Source: Cytophagaceae bacterium
Lineage (GTDB): Bacteria > Bacteroidota > Bacteroidia > Cytophagales > Spirosomataceae
Assembly (NCBI GenBank): GCA_947459055.1
Contig: CANHCG010000160.1
Location: 1-5,164 of the forward strand
Reading direction: 5' to 3'
DNA length: 5,164 nucleotides
The translations under genes and the position numbers were made by a program. The notes below the pieces were generated by a model. It ran no database searches. It worked only from the letters and a program-made list of their open reading frames with translations, and was not told where the DNA came from. Shown here piece by piece: positions 1 to 5,164 of the stretch; within the stretch, counting starts at the first letter, position 1, and each line of letters begins with the position of its first letter.

Positions 1-365
1 AGTCGATACGGAACGGCCTTCGGAGTGGACCAGCGGACAAATTGGACTTCCCCGATTTTTTCAAAATACCTCGTATCCATGCTAAAAAAGGAATACAAAT
101 AACTGTCTCCAATTATGTGCATTTTGTATTTCACTGAATCGGATTTAAGCACAGGCAAAGCTACAAAACTCGTATCGCGTGCCATTTTAAAGGGCTTGAT
201 GTAGGTTAACCCATACAAATCCCCAAACGTGAATTTATCCGCACCCCAGCCATCTTGACGCATGTAGCGGCGCTGACTTAACAAGCGCATACCTTCGTTT
301 GAACTGCTAAAAATCAGCACAAAAGCCAAAAAACAAAGTCCCACAAAAGCAAAGATTCTTCTCAT
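1..365 (-). CDS. Membrane-anchored SGNH/GDSL-like protein, probable MBOAT partner, 3'-partial
   Basis: The frame starts with ATG at 365, one base after the MBOAT stop codon, and runs open off the window at position 1, giving 121 residues. Residues 1-3 are basic (MRR), followed by a hydrophobic stretch at about 4-20 that reads as an uncleaved signal anchor or signal peptide. The rest would then be periplasmic. Residues 83-92 read HIIGDSYLYS, a hydrophobic strand running into GDS (codons 110-102). This matches block I of SGNH hydrolases, where the serine is the nucleophile. Proteins encoded beside AlgI/PatA-type MBOATs are often anchored SGNH-like acetyltransferases (AlgJ, AlgX, PatB), so a role in placing the acyl group on a glycan is inferred from motif plus neighbour. 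The other SGNH blocks, including the Asp-x-x-His end, are outside the window, so catalytic competence cannot be judged. No Shine-Dalgarno is visible before the ATG; the start is supported by the one-base spacing and the basic-then-hydrophobic N-terminus. It is not recognised as a specific named gene. Confidence 0.8.
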   Translation of the reverse strand, partial: MRRIFAFVGLCFLAFVLIFSSSNEGMRLLSQRRYMRQDGWGADKFTFGDLYGLTYIKPFKMARDTSFVALPVLKSDSVKYKMHIIGDSYLYSFFSMDTRYFEKIGEVQFVRWSTPKAVPYR

Positions 366-366
366 G

Positions 367-1776
367 CTAAAATTGGAAGTAGATAAATTGTTTCATACTA
401 AATACGCCTAGGAAATAAATACCCAAAAGAATCATGGGAAATACCAACCAGAAAAAATTCTCCAAACGAACCTTAAGTAAATCACGCTTATGCTCCAAAG
501 CAAATAGGGCTAGGATTAGGAAGATGGATAAATACAATTCATTGTTGACCAAAGAAACATTCAGTGGACTCGAAAAATCAAATTTCGCCATTTGCTTAAA
601 CCAAAGTTTGATCGTAGCAAAATTGGGAATCCTGAAAAATACCCAGGCAACGGTGACCAAGAAAAAGGTCAATAAGCGATACATCCACTGACCTACTATC
701 GTTTTTCGGCGATCAGCGGCCAACACAGGGAATAGCCGGTTCAAACTCAAGCCGACCAACTGAAATAATCCATGCAATGAGCCCCAAATCACAAAATTCC
801 AACTCGCACCATGCCAAAGACCCGACAAAACAAATACAATCATGATATTCACATACCAACGTGGCACAGAAACCCGATTACCCCCCAAGGTGATGTAAAG
901 GTAATCTTTGAACCAAGTGGATAGAGAGATATGCCAACGCCGCCAAAATTCCGGAATCGACGTAGCCCAATAAGGTGCATTAAAGTTATCCATTAATTTA
1001 AATCCCATCACACGCGCCGCACCGATCGCCACATCCGAATACCCTGAAAAATCACAGTAAATTTGGAAGGAATAAAAGACCGCAGCTACAGCTAAATTCG
1101 TTCCCGATTGCTCCCCCACATTCCCATACACTTCATCTACCACCATCGCTAAACGATCCGCAATGACCACTTTTTTAAAAATCCCAATGCCCATTTGCAA
1201 CAAACCCGATTGTACCCGATGCCGATCCCAATTCTTTCGCTCATAAAACTGATGGATCAGATTTTGGGGCCGTTCGATAGGCCCAGCGACCAATTGCGGA
1301 TAAAACATCACATACAAACTGTATATCCCAAAATTACGCTCCGCTTTTTGATTGCCTCGGTATACCTCGATCGTATAACTCATTGCTTGGAAAGTGTGGA
1401 ATGACAATCCAATGGGCAATAAGATTGACAAAACCGGCATTTGAACTGGGATATCGAGCCAATGCGCGAACAAGGAAATGTTATTGAAAATAAATTGATA
1501 ATACTTGAAAACAGCCAATACGCCCACATTCGCGATAATACTGAGAGCAAGAATCCATTTTTTGGTAGGACCCTCATGTTGTTCTAATAAGATCCCTGCG
1601 AAATAATCAATGATAATGGTTAGCGCTAAAATACCCAAATAAATGGGCACAAAAGCCATGTAAAAATAACACGAAGCGAGCAAAAGAAGGAGCCAACGGT
1701 ATTTATGAGCCATTAGGAAATAGGCCAATGTCACAATACCAAAGAAAACCAAAAACTGCAATGAATTAAAAACCAT
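367..1776 (-). CDS. MBOAT family O-acyltransferase (DltB/AlgI/PatA-like)
   Basis: Inner-membrane acyltransferase of 469 residues, close to the usual 460-500 for AlgI/PatA-type proteins. Family members pass an acyl group from a cytoplasmic donor through the membrane to an extracytoplasmic acceptor or partner. About 11-12 hydrophobic segments are visible, for example near residues 6-22, 43-64, 74-90, 228-243, 310-324, 367-381, 413-427 and 441-458. Family motifs seen are LPIGLSFHTFQ near 120-130, FYPQLVAGPIERP near 158-170, YCDFSGYSDVAIG near 240-252, and PEFWRRWHISLSTW with His282. SGLWHGASWNF carries His322 (codon 811-813), the expected catalytic histidine. I chose the ATG at 1776 because MVFNSLQF is the typical family N-terminus; a TTG at 1794 in the same frame would add six residues and overlap ileS. 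It follows ileS after 10 bases and its TAG precedes the next ATG by one base, so co-transcription is likely. No Shine-Dalgarno is seen, as is common in Bacteroidota. The acceptor (exopolysaccharide, peptidoglycan, LPS or other) is unknown. Confidence 0.93.
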   Translation of the reverse strand: MVFNSLQFLVFFGIVTLAYFLMAHKYRWLLLLLASCYFYMAFVPIYLGILALTIIIDYFAGILLEQHEGPTKKWILALSIIANVGVLAVFKYYQFIFNNISLFAHWLDIPVQMPVLSILLPIGLSFHTFQAMSYTIEVYRGNQKAERNFGIYSLYVMFYPQLVAGPIERPQNLIHQFYERKNWDRHRVQSGLLQMGIGIFKKVVIADRLAMVVDEVYGNVGEQSGTNLAVAAVFYSFQIYCDFSGYSDVAIGAARVMGFKLMDNFNAPYWATSIPEFWRRWHISLSTWFKDYLYITLGGNRVSVPRWYVNIMIVFVLSGLWHGASWNFVIWGSLHGLFQLVGLSLNRLFPVLAADRRKTIVGQWMYRLLTFFLVTVAWVFFRIPNFATIKLWFKQMAKFDFSSPLNVSLVNNELYLSIFLILALFALEHKRDLLKVRLENFFWLVFPMILLGIYFLGVFSMKQFIYFQF

Positions 1777-1786
1777 ATTGCTGGGG

Positions 1787-4700
1787 TTAACCAACGGTCA
1801 CTTGCACGCGCAAGTTCACCTCTTCTAAATTAATTTCCGTACTCGGACCATTTATTTTCGCAACCCATTGAATGCTCAGCGCCTGAACTTCCTGGGCTAT
1901 GTAGCCACTAAACTCATCAATGCTCTCTTTCCAAAGCGTCGAATCCTCTTGTATCACAATATGCACTTTATCGACCACATCAAATCCTGAATCCTTCCGC
2001 ACATTTTGAATCCGATTCACAAATTCCCGCGCCATCCCCTCTCGAATCAGCTCTGGACTCAAGGTTTGATCCAAGGCAATCGTCAAACCTCCTTCGCTCG
2101 CCGTCACATAACCTGGCATATCTTCAGTTAAAATTTCGACATCGCCTAAACTAATACCGAAGCCTTCTAATTGAATCTCACCAGCCGTTTCTAAATTCGC
2201 GAGGGTATCTGCCGACATCGCTGAAATCAGCTCAGCAACTGCCTTCATATCCTTCCCGAATTTCGGCCCCAAAGTCTTAAAATTAGGTTTAACTTTTTTG
2301 CTTAACACGCCAGCCGCATCGTCCAAATAATTGACTTGCTTCACATTAACCTCCGATTTAATAAGGTCATCGACCCGACGAATTTGTTCACGAACATGTT
2401 CCTGTAATACCGGAACAAGCACTTGAGCCAGTGGTTGTCTCACTTTTAATTTATGTACTTTTCGGATCGAGTGAACCAGCGAACATATTCGTTGCGCCAT
2501 ATCCATCGACGCTTCCAAGGGCTCATTGCGCCAGGCTGCATGTGCCACTTTGAAATCAGTTAAATGAACCGATTCGCCTCCTGTGACATTTTTATATAAC
2601 CATTCCCCGTAAAAAGGAGCGATGGGAGACATAAGTTGAGACACCGTCTCTAAACATGTATATAAGGTTTGGTAGGCGGCTTTTTTGTCGGCCGACAAAC
2701 CATCCTTCGCCGTTTCTGGATTCCAGAATCTGCGTCGGGAAAGACGTACGTACCAGTTGGACAAATGATCACACACAAAATCCTGAATCGCCCGACCAGC
2801 CTTTGTGGGCTCATAGGCCGCAAAAGCCTCATCCACTTCACTGATCAACTGAGTCAGTTTAGATAAAATCCAACGATCTAATTCCGATAAATGTGCCTCA
2901 TCTATTTTTTGAGCCATAGAAGCCTCGAAACCATCCAAATTCGCATAAAGCGCAAAGAAATTATAGGTATTGGTTAACGTACCAAAAAACTTATTCCGCA
3001 CTTCAGTAATTCCTGCTAAATCAAATTTCAAATTATCCCAAGGTTGGGCATTGGTAATCATATACCAGCGCGTCGGATCCGCACCATAGGAAGCTAATGT
3101 CTCGAATGGATCGATGGCATTGCCCAAACGTTTGGACATTTTATTTCCATTTTTATCCAAGACCAAGCCTGTCGAAATGACATTTTTAAAGGCGACTGAA
3201 TCTTCTACCATGCTCGAAATGGCGTGCAGGGTAAAGAACCAACCGCGCGTTTGATCCACTCCTTCCGAAATAAAATCCGCCGGATAGGATTGTTTAAAGA
3301 TTTCCTGATTTTCAAATGGATAATGCCATTGCGCAAACGGCATCGCACCCGAATCAAACCAAACATCGATCAAATCCAATTCCCGGGATAAAACTTGGCC
3401 ACTTGCACTCAATAAATATATCTCATCTACAAAAGGTCGATGCAAATCGGCTTGACCCGCGGCATGTGCTTTTTGAAAGGCCTGATTACCTTTTAATTGG
3501 GTTTCAGTCAAAGTACCCGAAGCGTTCGCTTGCTCGATTTCGTGAATTAATTGGTCTAATGAACCGATGCAAATTTCTTCCGAACCATCTTCTGTCCGCC
3601 AAATCGGCAAGGGCGTTCCCCAATATCGGGAACGGGATAAATTCCAATCCACTAAATTTTCGAGCCAATTACCAAATCGACCCGTTCCGGTCGATTCGGG
3701 TTTCCATTGAATCGTCTTGTTGAGGGCAATTAATTTATCTTTAACCGCTGTGGTTTTGATGAACCAGGAATCTAATGGATAATATAAAACGGGCTTATCC
3801 GTACGCCAGCAATGCGGGTAAGGGTGATCAAATTTCTGTACATTAAAGGCTTTATTCTCTGTTTTCAGTTGGATCGCAATCCGCTCATCTACCGATAAAT
3901 ACTTGTCCCGACCTTGTTTCACAGTCGCATCTTTCTTTTCTTCTTCGGTCAAATAAGCCTCTTTAACAGGTTCTAAGGCATAATCGCTTACTTCTTTGAC
4001 AAATTTTCCTTGTCGGTTCACCAAAGGGACGTCTTTCCCATTTTCATCTTGGACGAGAATGGCGGGGATGCCATTTTGTTGGGCCACCCGAAAGTCATCC
4101 GCTCCGAAAGTTGGCGCCGTATGCACCATCCCTGTTCCATCTTCTGTTGTCACAAAATCACCCAAAATCACTCGGAATGCGGCCTCTTTAGGCTGCACAT
4201 AAGGCATTAATTGAGCATATTCGATTCCCTCTAAATCCGAACCTTTGCATTCCAAAACGATGCGATACGGAATGGCGGATGGTTTTTTCTCTGCGGCCAC
4301 ATAAGCCTCAAAATCCCCATTTTCGGCCGCGGCTTGGAAATAGTTTTTCACTAACTCTTTGGCAAGTACCACATGCACCGGCAAAAACGTGTAGGGATTG
4401 AATGTCTCAACTAAGACATAGGTTATATTTTTTCCAGCGGTAAGCGCAGAGTTCGAAGGCAAAGTCCAAGGGGTGGTCGTCCAGGCCAATAAATACACGG
4501 GCGCGCCAGCAGCAGCTTGAAACAAAAATTCAGAGGCTTGGTTTCGAATGGCGGCAAATTGGGCCGTTAGGGAGGTGTCTTTGACGTCCCGATAACAACC
4601 CGGTTGGTTTAATTCATGGGACGAAAGTCCCGTTCCCGCCGCGGGCGAATAAGGCTGAATTGTGTATCCCTTGTACAATAAACCTTGGTCGTAAAGGCGT

Positions 4701-5164
4701 TTCAACAGATTCCAAACGCTTTCAATGTAAGGTGCCTGGTAGGTCACATAAGGATTTTCGAGATCGACCCAATAGCCCATTCTCTGAGTAAGGTCGTTCC
4801 ATTGATCTGTGAATTTCATGACGGTTTCCCGGCAGCGTTGGTTATATTCTTCGACCGAAATCGTTTTACCAATGTCCTCTTTGGTGATGCCTAATTCTTT
4901 TTCTACTTGTAATTCCACCGGTAATCCGTGGGTATCCCAGCCTCCTTTTCGCTTGACTTGTTTTCCTTTTAGGGTTTGATAGCGGCAAAAAATGTCCTTA
5001 ATGGCACGAGCCATGACGTGGTGGATACCTGGGGTGCCGTTAGCCGAAGGGGGCCCTTCAAAAAACGTAAACGTAGGCTTTCCTTCGCGCGTCGAGATTG
5101 ACTTTTCGAAAATATCATTTTTCGTCCAGAAATCTAAAATTTCATCGGCTAAGGCAGCATAATC
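1787..5164 (-). CDS. ileS: Isoleucine--tRNA ligase, type 2 (IleRS2), 5'-partial
   Basis: Cytoplasmic class I synthetase that charges tRNA-Ile with isoleucine using ATP and hydrolyses misformed Val-tRNA-Ile. The frame stays open to the window edge, giving 1125 visible residues (numbered from 5164). The ATG at 5014 is internal, because the signature motif lies upstream of it. In order: GPPSANG then GIHH at 46-49 in the HIGH position; GWDTHGLPVE at 75-84; the CP1 editing domain, with WTTTPWTLPSN at 228-238 and the GADD aspartates at 356-357, both intact; WFDSG at 602-606; KMSKR at 675-679; the anticodon-binding helical domain from about 760, with DRWILS and later NWYVRLSRRRFW; and a long C-terminal domain ending at TAA. 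That last part has no cysteine pairs, so the zinc finger of type 1 bacterial IleRS is absent. KMSKR, the missing zinc finger and the length (family roughly 1050-1150) indicate the eukaryote-like type 2 enzyme usual in Bacteroidota. No frameshift is seen. The promoter and any leader are outside the window. Confidence 0.97.
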   Translation of the reverse strand, partial: DYAALADEILDFWTKNDIFEKSISTREGKPTFTFFEGPPSANGTPGIHHVMARAIKDIFCRYQTLKGKQVKRKGGWDTHGLPVELQVEKELGITKEDIGKTISVEEYNQRCRETVMKFTDQWNDLTQRMGYWVDLENPYVTYQAPYIESVWNLLKRLYDQGLLYKGYTIQPYSPAAGTGLSSHELNQPGCYRDVKDTSLTAQFAAIRNQASEFLFQAAAGAPVYLLAWTTTPWTLPSNSALTAGKNITYVLVETFNPYTFLPVHVVLAKELVKNYFQAAAENGDFEAYVAAEKKPSAIPYRIVLECKGSDLEGIEYAQLMPYVQPKEAAFRVILGDFVTTEDGTGMVHTAPTFGADDFRVAQQNGIPAILVQDENGKDVPLVNRQGKFVKEVSDYALEPVKEAYLTEEEKKDATVKQGRDKYLSVDERIAIQLKTENKAFNVQKFDHPYPHCWRTDKPVLYYPLDSWFIKTTAVKDKLIALNKTIQWKPESTGTGRFGNWLENLVDWNLSRSRYWGTPLPIWRTEDGSEEICIGSLDQLIHEIEQANASGTLTETQLKGNQAFQKAHAAGQADLHRPFVDEIYLLSASGQVLSRELDLIDVWFDSGAMPFAQWHYPFENQEIFKQSYPADFISEGVDQTRGWFFTLHAISSMVEDSVAFKNVISTGLVLDKNGNKMSKRLGNAIDPFETLASYGADPTRWYMITNAQPWDNLKFDLAGITEVRNKFFGTLTNTYNFFALYANLDGFEASMAQKIDEAHLSELDRWILSKLTQLISEVDEAFAAYEPTKAGRAIQDFVCDHLSNWYVRLSRRRFWNPETAKDGLSADKKAAYQTLYTCLETVSQLMSPIAPFYGEWLYKNVTGGESVHLTDFKVAHAAWRNEPLEASMDMAQRICSLVHSIRKVHKLKVRQPLAQVLVPVLQEHVREQIRRVDDLIKSEVNVKQVNYLDDAAGVLSKKVKPNFKTLGPKFGKDMKAVAELISAMSADTLANLETAGEIQLEGFGISLGDVEILTEDMPGYVTASEGGLTIALDQTLSPELIREGMAREFVNRIQNVRKDSGFDVVDKVHIVIQEDSTLWKESIDEFSGYIAQEVQALSIQWVAKINGPSTEINLEEVNLRVQVTVG

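Noticed and set aside
434..691. An 85-codon plus-strand frame rich in Lys, Asn and Ser, antisense to the MBOAT gene
   Set aside because: The composition is what antisense reading of Phe/Leu/Ile-rich membrane-segment codons gives. There is no recognisable domain.
1777..1786. Possible terminator or promoter between ileS and the MBOAT gene
   Set aside because: The 10-base gap is too short for a hairpin terminator or a promoter, and no inverted repeat is visible around it.
3316..3723. A 135-codon open frame on the plus strand, antisense to ileS
   Set aside because: It lies wholly opposite conserved IleRS sequence (WFDSG region and upstream), its translation is low in complexity of fold signals and resembles no family I know, and no separate promoter is evident. 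It is a shadow of the real gene.
3995..4210. Two overlapping plus-strand frames opposite the editing domain of ileS
   Set aside because: They sit opposite the conserved HTAPTFGADDF editing block and give unrelated translations in two frames, as expected for shadows.
5012..5014. ATG at 5014 as the start of ileS
   Set aside because: The frame continues upstream to the window edge with DFWTKNDIFEKSI and the GPPSANG...GIHH block, which every IleRS needs, so the Met is internal and the gene is cut by the window.
1..5164. tRNA or rRNA genes, CRISPR arrays, insertion sequences, phage genes or a T-box leader
   Set aside because: Nearly every base is accounted for by three coding frames, no long direct or inverted repeats were noticed by eye, and the ileS leader is outside the window.

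Overview
The window looks like chromosomal DNA from a member of the Bacteroidota, with Cytophagales-like affinity as a softer guess. The basis is a eukaryote-like (type 2) isoleucyl-tRNA synthetase with the GIHH and KMSKR signatures, moderate GC content, gene starts without Shine-Dalgarno sequences, and an MBOAT protein whose motifs have the usual form in that phylum.

All three genes lie on the minus strand and are packed end to end, so the layout runs from high to low coordinates. Positions 5164-1787 hold ileS, open at its 5' end, where roughly 10-20 N-terminal residues fall outside the window. After a 10-base gap, 1776-367 encode a complete membrane-bound O-acyltransferase of the DltB/AlgI/PatA type. 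After a single base, 365-1 hold the first 121 residues of a membrane-anchored protein with a GDS motif, probably an SGNH-hydrolase-like partner of the MBOAT protein; its C-terminal part lies beyond position 1.

The last two genes form a plausible two-protein O-acylation unit. The MBOAT protein would move an acyl (probably acetyl) group across the inner membrane, and the anchored SGNH-like protein would place it on an extracytoplasmic glycan. The tight spacing suggests both are read through from ileS, linking them to a housekeeping transcript. The glycan substrate cannot be read from this window.

No RNA gene, mobile element, CRISPR array, long repeat or intergenic stretch over 10 bases was seen. 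The most notable signal is in the synthetase: the class I HIGH signature reads GIHH, with its first and third residues exchanged. I recall this variant being tied to very strong mupirocin resistance in type 2 IleRS. I see no evidence of a wholly new system.
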